Below, piece by piece: positions 8,166 to 15,119 of a DNA stretch of 48,082 bases; within the stretch, counting starts at the first letter, position 1; the number at the start of each line of letters is the position of its first letter. The stretch lies in assembly GCA_003021085.1 (NCBI GenBank), contig PXRE01000028.1, positions 19,795 to 67,876 of the forward strand, in the 5' to 3' direction. Origin of the DNA: Halobacteriales archaeon QS_1_68_20. Lineage in GTDB: Archaea; Halobacteriota; Halobacteria; Halobacteriales; PXRE01. The notes under the pieces were generated by a model that was not told where the DNA came from, did no database searches, and worked only from the letters and a program-made list of their open reading frames with translations. Made by a program: the position numbers and the translations under genes.

Positions 8166-8543
8166 ATGACGCTCAGGACGTTGCAACCGACGCCGACCTG
8201 GGACGCCGACGCCCACGAGTCGACCGTAGAGGTCTTCGAGGAACTGGCGGAGACGGGCGCGACCGTCTCGCTGTGGTGTCGGGACAACTGCCCGGACTGC
8301 AGGCGGGAACTGCCGGACTTCGCCGCGGCGCTGGAAGCCGCGGCGTTCCCCGAGGACCGCCTGCGGGTGTACCCTGTCGACGACGACAACGAGGGCGAGC
8401 GCACCGACGAGTACGGCGTCGAGCGCATCCCCTGCATCGTCGTCGAGCGCGGCGGCGAGGAACTCGCCCGGTTCGTAGAGGAGGAGTCGTTGCCCGCGGC
8501 GACGTATCTGGCCGAGGAACTGCGGGAATCAGGTACCGTGTAG
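8166..8543 (+). CDS. Thioredoxin-like/glutaredoxin-like protein with CPDC active site
   Basis: The 125-residue protein has a thioredoxin-like fold: strand VSLWCRDNCPDCRRELPDFA with the redox pair CPDC, strand VYPVDDDN, and the cis-proline segment VERIPCIVVERGGEE that follows the expected beta-beta turn. Haloarchaea use many such small oxidoreductases, often with gamma-glutamylcysteine or coenzyme F420-linked systems. An extra cysteine just before the motif (WCRDNC) and one after the cis-Pro (IPCIV) are unusual. The ATG at 8166 is preferred over earlier in-frame codons because those upstream bases encode an arginine-rich stretch. It lies divergently from cysK and could share redox or sulfur physiology with it, which is a guess. 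Confidence 0.83.
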   Translation: MTLRTLQPTPTWDADAHESTVEVFEELAETGATVSLWCRDNCPDCRRELPDFAAALEAAAFPEDRLRVYPVDDDNEGERTDEYGVERIPCIVVERGGEELARFVEEESLPAATYLAEELRESGTV

Positions 8544-8569
8544 GGCGTCTGGGGTTGCGCAGTTCGTGG

Positions 8570-8609
8570 ATTCGATTAGGTTGTCGGCGCACGCGAGCAA
8601 CGCGCGCGC
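8570..8609. repeat. 40-base dispersed repeat, copy 1
   Basis: This block begins ATTCGATTAGG and ends with the core GCGCACGCGAGCAACGCGCG. A nearly identical block lies at 32071-32111, over 23 kb away, also just past the 3' end of a gene. The longest exact shared stretch is 23 bases (8587-8609 and 32089-32111). Confidence 0.8.
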
Positions 8610-8676
8610 CACGGACCACTGACTGGACGGGAGAAACAGTAACCGAGCAAGAGAAACGGAAAAGCCAGTATCGCCG

Positions 8677-9213
8677 TCAGTCCTGGGCGACCAGCAGTTC
8701 CTGGCCGCGCTCGACGTTGATGCGGCAGGGCGGCGAGATCTTGTTGTAGGCGCGCCGGAGGGCGTCCTTGGCGACGGGCGCTTGGTCGACGTCACACCAG
8801 ATGGTGAACAGCCGTTCGCCCTTGTAGACGCGGGCGGCGGTGCCGACGATCTTGCCGAACGCCTGGCGCATGCCGTCGGAGACGCGGTCGGCCCCTGCGC
8901 CGGTCGCCTGCTTGTTCTCCCGGAGGACCTGGTGGGGGAACTTCCGGAGGATCATCTTGTAGTTGCCCTCGCCGAGTTCCTTGATCAGGTGCCGGTTGGC
9001 GGTCAGGCGCGCGGCCTCCAGCGAGCCGTGGCGGATCTGGACGTCCTCCTCGACCGCCAGGCTGATCTGGACGGGGTAATCGTCCGGGTCGCCGCCGATG
9101 TCGCCCATCTTGTGCTGTGCGATCTTCGAGCCCGGGATGCCCGTGATGTACTCTCGACGAGTGTACGCGGGCTTGTCGATGTCCCGGTACATCGAGGCAG
9201 GTTTGTCGGACAT
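8677..9213 (-). CDS. rpl10e: 50S ribosomal protein L10e (uL16)
   Basis: The 178-residue protein matches archaeal L10e, the homologue of bacterial L16, which sits between the peptidyl-transferase centre and the A-site tRNA. Recognisable parts are [20 protein letters not shown] at the start, [20 protein letters not shown] around the middle and the loop [20 protein letters not shown] that reaches towards the CCA end. Length and start are as expected. It is a single-gene unit with an AT-rich promoter element on this strand around 9244-9252. Confidence 0.97.
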   Translation of the reverse strand: MSDKPASMYRDIDKPAYTRREYITGIPGSKIAQHKMGDIGGDPDDYPVQISLAVEEDVQIRHGSLEAARLTANRHLIKELGEGNYKMILRKFPHQVLRENKQATGAGADRVSDGMRQAFGKIVGTAARVYKGERLFTIWCDVDQAPVAKDALRRAYNKISPPCRINVERGQELLVAQD

Positions 9214-9454
9214 GGCTGATTACCCGAATCTGAGGCCGACCGCGCGAATAAACCCTTCGAAGCCTCGGCGCGACTCGACGCGCGAGCGGTCGGTGAGACC
9301 GTCCCGCGGACGAGCAGAACGGCCCCGCAGACGGACGCCCGCCGACAGGCCGACCGTACTCCGGGGTGGCCGACCTTACCGGCGACGACCCTGCCGTCTC
9401 CGCCTGCGGACGGTCCTGCACGTCTAATGACCTCCACGAGAATCCGCCCGCCGT

Positions 9455-10198
9455 ATGGACTACGACACGTTCGTCGGCGAGGTCCAGAACCGCGCCCAGT
9501 TGCCCACCCGCGAGGACGCCGTCCGCGTCACTCGCATCACGCTGGAGACCCTGAGCGAGCGACTGGACCCCGGCGAGGCGACCAACCTGGCCGCGCAACT
9601 CCCCGAGGAGATCGGTCACCACCTCACGAAGGTCGACGACGTCGCCCGGTTCGACTGGGAGACGTTCGTCGACCGGCTCGTCGTGGCCGGCGGCTACGAC
9701 TCCCACGATACGGCCGGCGCCATCCACCACGCCCGGTCGGTGATCGACGTCGTCGAGGCGGCGACGAGCGCGGGCGAACTGGACGACGTCCGGACGCAAC
9801 TTCCCGAGGAGTTCGAGGAACTGTTCGTGCTCGCCGATCAACCGGAGAAACCGGTCGACGAGGAGCAGCGGCCCGGGGACGAACGGACGCAGGTGGACGC
9901 TTCGGGATTGCTTCACCTGAGCGAGTTACGAACGGCCTCGCTGGCCAGTAGTTCGCACGAGAAGCGGACCCGACGGGATTTGACCCGGAGCCAGACGGTC
10001 CGGGCTTCCGTTGCGTCTCCGACGGACGGGTCCGGGCTGCGACTGGCAGGGTTCAAATCCCTCGTGGGTCGCTCTTCGATTTCGAAGTATTCGCGACACG
10101 CCTGCGGCGGTCGCTCACGGGACGGAATCGAAGAAGCGGACCCGACGGGATTTGAACCCGCGACATCCTGGTCCGGAACCAGGGACTCTGTCCACTGA
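9455..10198 (+). CDS. DUF2267 protein with an abnormal C-terminal extension into tRNA-Arg
   Basis: Residues 1-130 form a DUF2267 domain, a helical bundle of unknown function common in haloarchaea (MDYDTFVGEVQNRAQLPTRE, ETLSERLDPGEATNLAAQLP). DUF2267 proteins normally stop soon after this domain. Here the frame stays open for about 115 more residues, through tRNA-like debris and into the antisense strand of tRNA-Arg, where it ends inside the tRNA gene. The tail (KRTRRDL, GFEPATSWS) is the translation of tRNA sequence and is unlikely to be functional. Either the original stop codon has been lost, or translation ends earlier through a frame change near residue 150. An out-of-frame TGA occurs at 9917-9919. 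The domain call is firm; the end is not. Confidence 0.7.
   Translation: MDYDTFVGEVQNRAQLPTREDAVRVTRITLETLSERLDPGEATNLAAQLPEEIGHHLTKVDDVARFDWETFVDRLVVAGGYDSHDTAGAIHHARSVIDVVEAATSAGELDDVRTQLPEEFEELFVLADQPEKPVDEEQRPGDERTQVDASGLLHLSELRTASLASSSHEKRTRRDLTRSQTVRASVASPTDGSGLRLAGFKSLVGRSSISKYSRHACGGRSRDGIEEADPTGFEPATSWSGTRDSVH
9961..10073. repeat. Degenerate tRNA-like fragments
   Basis: Two tRNA 3'-half-like pieces lie here. Bases 9961-9987 repeat the first bases of the tRNA-Arg block at 10133-10160 with a single base missing in the T loop, in the same orientation and 172 bases apart. Bases 10047-10073 hold a plus-strand T arm (AGGGTTCAAATCCCT) followed by an acceptor-like GTGGGTC. Neither can be folded into a full cloverleaf. 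They look like integration or duplication scars beside the intact tRNA. Confidence 0.65.
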
Positions 10199-10209
10199 GC
10201 TACGGGCCC
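10137..10209 (-). tRNA. tRNA-Arg (anticodon CCG)
   Basis: On the minus strand the acceptor GGGCCCG pairs with CGGGTCC, the D stem is GCTC/GAGT, the anticodon stem CCTGG/CCAGG encloses TTCCGGA with anticodon CCG (codon CGG), and the T arm GCGGG/CCCGT carries loop TTCAAAT. The discriminator is G. No intron is present and CCA is not encoded. Upstream on this strand, near 10236-10243, GTTTTACC is a plausible TATA element. Confidence 0.95.
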
Positions 10210-10334
10210 TCACTGCACCCTAGAGGGGACCACGGTAAAACTGTTGTGAACCGGGCGAACGCTCCGATTCCTCGTGAGTCGGCGCGACCGCTCGAACCCC
10301 CGTTTCTTTACGTCACTTATGTACCCCGGAGCGG

Positions 10335-10410
10335 TATATAAGAGCCAGCGAAGTTTCGCCGAATCATGCTCCCGGAAACCCTCAGACGGAAGCGACCCCG
10401 GCCACCCTGA
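10335..10410 (+). promoter_or_regulatory. Strong TATA box with a 14-residue leaderless mini-ORF
   Basis: TATATAAG at 10335-10342 is one of the best TATA boxes in the window. An ATG at 10366 is at leaderless distance and opens a reading frame of 14 codons (MLPETLRRKRPRPP) ending with TGA at 10408-10410. The peptide is very basic, unlike haloarchaeal proteins, so the transcript may instead be a non-coding RNA or the remains of a lost gene. It points convergently at the zinc-finger gene. Confidence 0.4.
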
Positions 10411-10423
10411 CGTCCAGCGACAC

Positions 10424-10567
10424 TTACGGTGATTCGCCGTCGAGGAGGTCCCGATACAGCAGTTCGTCCACCTGGTGGCCGCACGGTTCGAGGACGACCG
10501 TCACTGGGCCGACTCGCTGGGCGTCGTCGATCTGTCGACCACAGGCCGGACAGGTCAGATCGGTCAC
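10424..10567 (-). CDS. Small zinc-finger protein (CPxCG / CxxH type)
   Basis: A GTG at 10567 opens a 47-residue frame that begins MTDLTCPACGRQIDDAQRVG and continues with VVLEPCGHQVDELL before TAA. The spacing CPxC-(20)-CGH forms a single zinc-binding knuckle pair, Cys3His or similar. Haloarchaea encode many such micro-proteins of 40-80 residues with CPxCG motifs; several influence swarming, biofilm or stress responses, but this one is not assignable. A GAGG purine run sits about 10 bases before the start. It is too short for most gene finders. Codon third positions are GC-rich as in real genes nearby, which supports expression. Confidence 0.65.
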   Translation of the reverse strand: MTDLTCPACGRQIDDAQRVGPVTVVLEPCGHQVDELLYRDLLDGESP

Positions 10568-10703
10568 TGTCAGTTCCTCTGGCTATTGTAGTGGTTCCCC
10601 GATTTGACACCGGCTCTCTGGACTCGATCATTCGCTTCCCTACCTGTAGCCATGGTCGTGAACGCCCCGGTCTCGTACCGGACACTTAGGAATATCATAG
10701 CGA

Positions 10704-10767
10704 ACGATATAAAAAATCGTAGCAAACACTACGAAAATGTCATTGGTCGGAAATATACTTCTACGAT
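10704..10767 (+). promoter_or_regulatory. TATA box inside overlapping palindromes before the winged-helix gene
   Basis: ACGAT (10704-10708) and ATCGT (10716-10720) flank an A-rich TATA box ATATAAAAAA. A second inverted repeat, TCGTAG (10717-10722) and CTACGA (10729-10734), follows immediately, and another CTACGAT half-site lies at 10761-10767. The repeated ATCGTAG half-site overlapping the promoter is what an autoregulated operator would look like, with the adjacent winged-helix protein as the obvious candidate ligand. Confidence 0.6.
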
Positions 10768-10809
10768 GCCAGAGAACGAGGCGTTGTGCGTCGCCCGTCC
10801 GTCTCCTGG

Positions 10810-11049
10810 ATGACGAAAGCGGACGATTACATCCTGGAACTGCTCGCGGACAGCGACCTCGTTCTCTCGCCCGCCGTCGTCGCGTACAACATCGACTACA
10901 CCCGCAACTACGTGACTGGGCGTCTGAGCACGCTGACCGAAGCGGGGTTAGTTGAGCGGCCGGATTCCGGGATGTACCGGATCACCGAGACGGGCCGGGC
11001 ATACCTCGCCGGGGAACTCGACGCGAGCGAACTGGAAGAGTACGGGTGA
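10810..11049 (+). CDS. Winged-helix transcriptional regulator, PhiH1-repressor-like
   Basis: The 79-residue protein is a minimal winged helix: helix 1 ADDYILELLADS, helix-turn-helix LSPAVVAYNIDYTRNYVTGRLSTLTEAGL, and a wing VERPDSGMYRITETGRAYL. The form is common among haloarchaeal regulators linked to proviruses and accessory regions, including the phage phiH1 repressor group. The ATG at 10810 overlaps the TGA of a 15-codon upstream frame starting at 10766 (ATGA), which could couple translation. A palindromic promoter lies just upstream. It converges with the SIR2-TPR gene 8 bases away. Its role as regulator of itself or of the defence-like gene is inferred. Confidence 0.8.
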   Translation: MTKADDYILELLADSDLVLSPAVVAYNIDYTRNYVTGRLSTLTEAGLVERPDSGMYRITETGRAYLAGELDASELEEYG

Positions 11050-11057
11050 TCGGTCGG

Positions 11058-12375
11058 TTACTCCCTGTGCTCGCGGAGCAGGTCGATCAGTTCCTCGATT
11101 CGGTCGCGTTTGTCGGGGTCGAGGTCGGCCGTTTCGGGCCAGGAATCGAGTTCGTCGAAACTCCAAGTGGTTGTGAACTCCTCGTCGCAGAGTTCCCTGT
11201 ACTCTTGCGTGCCTCTGCACGGTTTCGAACGGGTAGCGAAGTTTCGGGATCAAGGTCGATAGCCCGGTCGTAGTCCTCGATGGCCGCCTCGTACTCGCCG
11301 AGGTCTCGCTTCGCATTGCCGCGATTGTTGTACGCAGTTGCGGCCTCGGAATCGAAGTCGATGACCTCGTTCATTAATTCTATCACCTCTTCGAAACCCC
11401 CGTCATTGTAGGCCTCGCGTCCCGCCTCGTACAACTGCTGTTTCTCCACGTACTCCGCTTCCTCGTCGGCGGCCGATTCCATCGATTCCTCGACGATCTC
11501 GTTGAACTGGTCCGCCCGCTCCACCAGTTCCTCCCGAGTCGGAAGCCCGACGTCGTCGATGTGCTCCTCGAACTGCGTCATCATGCTCACGAAGCCGTCG
11601 ATCTCCACCAGATAGGCGTCGTCCGTCCGGAGCAGTTCCGCAGGCTTCCCGTCGATATCGTCGGGATTCCGCGAACACCAGTAGACGCCGTACTCGGAGA
11701 GTTCGGTCTCGATGAGCGGGTCCATGATCGAGTCGTCGGCCCCGCCGTATCCCACGACGACGAGTCCGTACTCGGTGACCGTCCGGCGAAGGGCTTCCTC
11801 CCTTCCCGGGCTCAGCGTACTCGTCTCGGGATCGGTGTTCCGGAGGTTGTCGTACAGGTAGTCCCCGTGCAGTTTCACGATCGCCGGCCGGTCGTGCATC
11901 AGTTTGAACCAGGGTGTGACGGCCCCGTGGTTCACCAGGTGGGGCCTGACCTCCATGAACTGGTACAGCGGGTCGTCGAAGTTCGGCGTCAGCGTGAGCG
12001 GCACGTAGTCCTCGCTCATCAACCGCGCGAGGATGATGTGCCCGAGCGTGGGGTTCGCACCCTCGACCAGCTCCTGAATGCACTCCCGCCGTTCGCCGCT
12101 GGTCCGGTGGCGCTGTTCGGACCAGAACCCGTATTCGCTCTCCCTGGACTCGTCCATCTCCTCGTTCTCCTTCTTCTCGACCCAGTCGTCGAACTCCATC
12201 TCCGGATCGACGTAGTGCTCCTGTCGCCACCGCTGGACCAGTTCCCCGCTCGTCGGGATTCCGGCAGGGTCTGGACGTGAACAGCCGGCACCGATCAAAA
12301 ACCGTACTTCCCGCTATCGGAGACGGCCTGAATCGCGTGCGCCAGCGACGCCCGCTTGATCTCCCCGTCGGTCAT
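11058..12375 (-). pseudogene. SIR2-like/TPR protein, frameshifted twice (eroded candidate defence gene)
   Basis: The ATG at 12375 opens MTDGEIKRASLAHAIQAVSD and reaches GKYGF, where a run of five A's (12297-12301) puts the frame out; with one more base it would read straight into LIGAGCSRPDPAGIPTSGEL. That is the NAD-binding start of a SIR2-like fold. Further motifs are LTPNFDDPLYQF, IVKLHGDYLYDN (catalytic His) and VVVGYGGADDSIMDPL. After a linker come TPR repeats (AYNNRGNAKRDLGEYEAAIE). Near 11204-11206 a second missing base separates the TPR part from its natural end FDELDSWPETADLDPDKRDR...LREHRE, stop at 11058. Repaired, the protein has about 438 residues. Related SIR2 domains deplete NAD during phage infection (Thoeris, DSR, SIR2-APAZ). 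The promoter TTTTAG near 12401-12409 is intact. Each half is convincing; whether the breaks are real is open. Confidence 0.82.
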
Positions 12376-12516
12376 CACTTCCTACCGTCTCCGACGCGCT
12401 AACTAAAACTTCTGACCGCGGCGTTCCAAACCCGGTCACGGCTACCAACTGTGATTCTCGTCGGCGTAGCGACGCACCGCGAGGACGGCCTCGATCGGAG
12501 TCGGCTCCGAAGACCC

Positions 12517-14475
12517 CTAGTCCCCGAAGTACTCGCTCGCGAGCTGGTAGCCCTCGTAACTGACGCCGACGCCCTTCGCGTCGTCGGGCCGATCCACGGT
12601 GATCGAGTCGCCCGCTTCGACGGTGTCACCGGCCTCGCCCCACATTCTCGGCCCCTCCTCGTCGCGGTGGGGCCCGAACCCGATCCGGAGGCGGCCCGCG
12701 TCGACCGGTTCGCCGCCGGCGTGGGTGAACGTGACTTCGTCCGCACCCACGTCGATGTCTATGGACACCTCGGGCACGACCAGCGACGAGAACGTCTCGA
12801 CGGCGCCGTCGCCACCCGTCCAGGTCACGGTTACCGTCTCGCCAGGGTCGGCGTCGACGGCGATCCGGTCGTCCGGCGAGAGCCGACCGTACTCGTCGGC
12901 CCACTGGTTCGCCGCCGGGTCGCCCCCGACGAGGACGCGGTACGCCGAGGGGTCGGCCGGGTCGACGCCGTCGGCGAACTGGTGCCGGGTACCGACGTAC
13001 GCCAGGTAGGTCGTCCCGTCCTCACGGACGAGGTGGAACCGCCCGGGCGCGCGGGCCGTGAACGTGAACACGCTCGACGCGTAGACCATCCGCTCGCGCT
13101 CGACGCGCCGCATGATCGCCACGCTGTCGCCGACCGCCACGCCCTCGAGGACGACCTGGTCGCCGGTCGTCAGCGTCGCGTCCGGACCGTCGACGAGCGG
13201 CCGGGCCGTCTCGTCGTCACTCCGTGGCCATTCCTCTCCAGCCTCGCGGTGGCGGAGGTTGAGCCGCGACCCGTCGGCGGGTTGCTCGCCGCGGTAGGTG
13301 ATCGTCAGTTCCTCGGCGACGGGGTCGTAGACGGCGTCGAAGGCGTCCCGACTGGCCAGCACGGACCGCGTCAGGACGTCGAAGGTCTCCTCGTCGTCGG
13401 AGTCCGCCCAGCGGACTTCGACGAAGGAGAACGGCTCCGCGGCGAACGAGACGGCGTCGCCGTCCGCGACCGTCTCGTACTCGTCGGCCCACGAGACGGG
13501 GGCGGGGTCGCCGTCCACGTGGAGGTCCAGCGCCGCCGCCGGGATCGACTCGTCGCCGGCGTGCTCGACGGTGGCCGTCCCCGTCTCGTCGTCGTAGGTG
13601 ATCACGAACCTGGCGTCCGGAGACGCGTCGGGGTCCGGTCGCGGCTCGGCCGCGTAGACACCGGACGCGACGGCGCGGCGACCCTCGACGGTCACCTCCC
13701 GGACGTCCACGTCCAGCCAGTCGCCCTCGACCAGCGTCCGGAACGCCTCCTCGGAGGCGGCCGCCTCGTCCTCGAAGACGGCCACGAACGTCACGTCGCT
13801 GGTCCGCTCGTCGACCCTGGTGGTCCCGACGGCGAAGGCGTCGACGGTCGCCGGATCGACGCCGTCCGGGGTATCCTCACCGGAGAGATCGAACACGCTC
13901 CGGACGTGCTGGGCGTCGGCGATGGGCCCGAACAGCCGGGCCACGGGGTGAGCGTCGACCACGCCCGTTCCAGAGTCCCGCGCACCTCGCGCGGCGGCGA
14001 GGCCCGCCTGCCACGGTTCGTCGTTCGCGCCGATGGCACCGACGAACAGGCCGTCCTCGGTGTGGGTGGCGAACCCCGCCGGGTCGTCCGGATCGGTGGC
14101 GTCGAACGAACCGACGATCGTGACGACGCTGTTACCGTCTTCCCCGACGGCCACGCCGAACCGGTCGACCGCCTCGCCGTCGAGTCCGAACGTATTGCCG
14201 AGGACGTCACGGTCCTCGTGGGAGTCCTGCACCGGCCGGTGCAGCTGGATGCCGTCGATCGACTGTCCGTCGACGCTGGCGGGCATCGGCGCCAGGGCGG
14301 CGCGGACGTCGTCGGGCAACGTCGACGCCGCCGCCGGTGGGCCGTCGGTGGCGGTCGGGCCCGCCGTATCGTCGGGGCCGTCGTCGGTCGTGCTACCCGG
14401 CGGTTCGCTGACGCAGCCTGCGAGGAGGGCGGCACTGCCCGCGACGAGCAGTCGCCGTCGACCGGTGGGGACCAT
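12517..14475 (-). CDS. Tat-type lipoprotein with repeated beta domains
   Basis: The 652-residue protein starts with MVPTGRRRLLVAGSAALLAG then Cys21, a lipobox after a twin-arginine motif, so it is exported folded and anchored by a lipid. A Ser/Thr/Asp/Pro-rich spacer follows. The first half (to about residue 290) contains a phrase repeated in family members, GVDPATVDAFAVGTTRV. The second half has four related domains of 70-85 residues, each with strands around an HAGG/HxGD-like turn, a WADEY or equivalent, and a VxAGDxVxV strand (e.g. GEAGDTVEAGDSITVDRPDD). They resemble the extracellular domain of archaeal pilins. The protein probably faces the cell surface; no enzyme motif is seen. Promoter region TTTTCGGTACC lies upstream. 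Confidence 0.8.
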   Translation of the reverse strand: MVPTGRRRLLVAGSAALLAGCVSEPPGSTTDDGPDDTAGPTATDGPPAAASTLPDDVRAALAPMPASVDGQSIDGIQLHRPVQDSHEDRDVLGNTFGLDGEAVDRFGVAVGEDGNSVVTIVGSFDATDPDDPAGFATHTEDGLFVGAIGANDEPWQAGLAAARGARDSGTGVVDAHPVARLFGPIADAQHVRSVFDLSGEDTPDGVDPATVDAFAVGTTRVDERTSDVTFVAVFEDEAAASEEAFRTLVEGDWLDVDVREVTVEGRRAVASGVYAAEPRPDPDASPDARFVITYDDETGTATVEHAGDESIPAAALDLHVDGDPAPVSWADEYETVADGDAVSFAAEPFSFVEVRWADSDDEETFDVLTRSVLASRDAFDAVYDPVAEELTITYRGEQPADGSRLNLRHREAGEEWPRSDDETARPLVDGPDATLTTGDQVVLEGVAVGDSVAIMRRVERERMVYASSVFTFTARAPGRFHLVREDGTTYLAYVGTRHQFADGVDPADPSAYRVLVGGDPAANQWADEYGRLSPDDRIAVDADPGETVTVTWTGGDGAVETFSSLVVPEVSIDIDVGADEVTFTHAGGEPVDAGRLRIGFGPHRDEEGPRMWGEAGDTVEAGDSITVDRPDDAKGVGVSYEGYQLASEYFGD

Positions 14476-14612
14476 CCTATTTTTCGGTACCACATCCCGA
14501 AGTATAAGCGTTCGTCCTTCGGCCGCCCAGGGCGCCGGGTGGAGCGGGACCTGGACCACTTTCACCGCGCATGGCTAGCGGTCTTAACCCGTCGGTCCCT
14601 CGGCGCGTAGCG

Positions 14613-14837
14613 ATGACCGGATCCGAAGAGAGCAAACTGCCGTCCCGGCGGGCGCTGAAGTGTCCGAACGGGCACACCCGCTGGGAGGTACGCGAGGAGT
14701 CGTTCTACTGCGAGGGGTGTCCCGAGAACGGGTACGCGACCGACGGGCGCTTCGAGTCTCTGTGGAACCAGCGAACCGGGACCTACATCGACCACGAGGA
14801 GTTCCTGCGGCGGTGGGGAACCGACCCCTACGAGTGA
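14613..14837 (+). CDS. Small zinc-ribbon-like haloarchaeal protein
   Basis: The 74-residue protein has a cysteine pattern CPNGHTRWEVREESFYCEGC, that is C-x3-H ... C-x2-C, fitting a one-zinc ribbon. The rest is charged and ends EEFLRRWGTDPYE. It is soluble and unaccompanied by an obvious partner. The ATG at 14613 is preferred to an earlier in-frame codon because the conserved-looking region begins right after it. I do not recognise a named family. It is divergent from the large lipoprotein gene and about 130 bases before another small Cys protein. Confidence 0.7.
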   Translation: MTGSEESKLPSRRALKCPNGHTRWEVREESFYCEGCPENGYATDGRFESLWNQRTGTYIDHEEFLRRWGTDPYE

Positions 14838-14933
14838 CGGGCAGTCGACCTGAATCACCGTCGCTCCAGGGACCGGCCCGGTGCCGGCACTGTCGGCTCG
14901 CTCGCCGGATTCTTGAACGAGCGTCTTACCAAC

Positions 14934-14942
14934 AAATATATG
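14934..14942 (+). promoter_or_regulatory. TATA box of the 49-residue protein gene
   Basis: AAATATATG stands out from GC-rich flanks and is centred about 32 bases before the ATG at 14970, fitting a leaderless or near-leaderless transcript. Confidence 0.6.
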
Positions 14943-14969
14943 TCCACCTGAAGTTTGAAGACTAGTACG

Positions 14970-15119
14970 ATGGATACCGAGGACGAAGACGTCGAACAGT
15001 TCCAGGAGGAACTGAACGACGCCGTCGACTGTGGTGGCTGTACGGAGATCTGGGAGGCCCTCTCCGAGGGTCGAGAGGACGACGACCGCTCGCGCGCGGT
15101 CGAGTGCAACTCCGAGTGA
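14970..15119 (+). CDS. Small acidic CGGC-motif protein
   Basis: The 49-residue frame reads MDTEDEDVEQFQEELNDAVD, then CGGCTEIWEAL and a charged tail with one more Cys. It is extremely acidic, as real haloarchaeal proteins are, and has its own TATA box at the right distance. The pair CGGC could bind a metal or act in redox exchange with the third Cys. I know of similar short haloarchaeal proteins but no defined function. The short length means it would be skipped by most gene callers. Confidence 0.6.
   Translation: MDTEDEDVEQFQEELNDAVDCGGCTEIWEALSEGREDDDRSRAVECNSE

Noticed and set aside
9966..10073. A complete second tRNA between the DUF2267 gene and tRNA-Arg, possibly with an intron
   Set aside because: A weak acceptor pairing and one good T arm exist, but no D loop with the GG pair and no anticodon stem-loop could be formed in either direction.
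10737..10955. A leaderless 72-residue protein from the ATG at 10737
   Set aside because: Start distance to the TATA box fits, but the translation is Arg/Ser-rich and overlaps the clear winged-helix gene in another frame.
12451..14610. A 719-residue plus-strand protein opposite the lipoprotein gene
   Set aside because: It is the Arg/Val/Asp-rich mirror frame typical of GC-rich coding DNA; the minus strand has the lipobox and domain structure.
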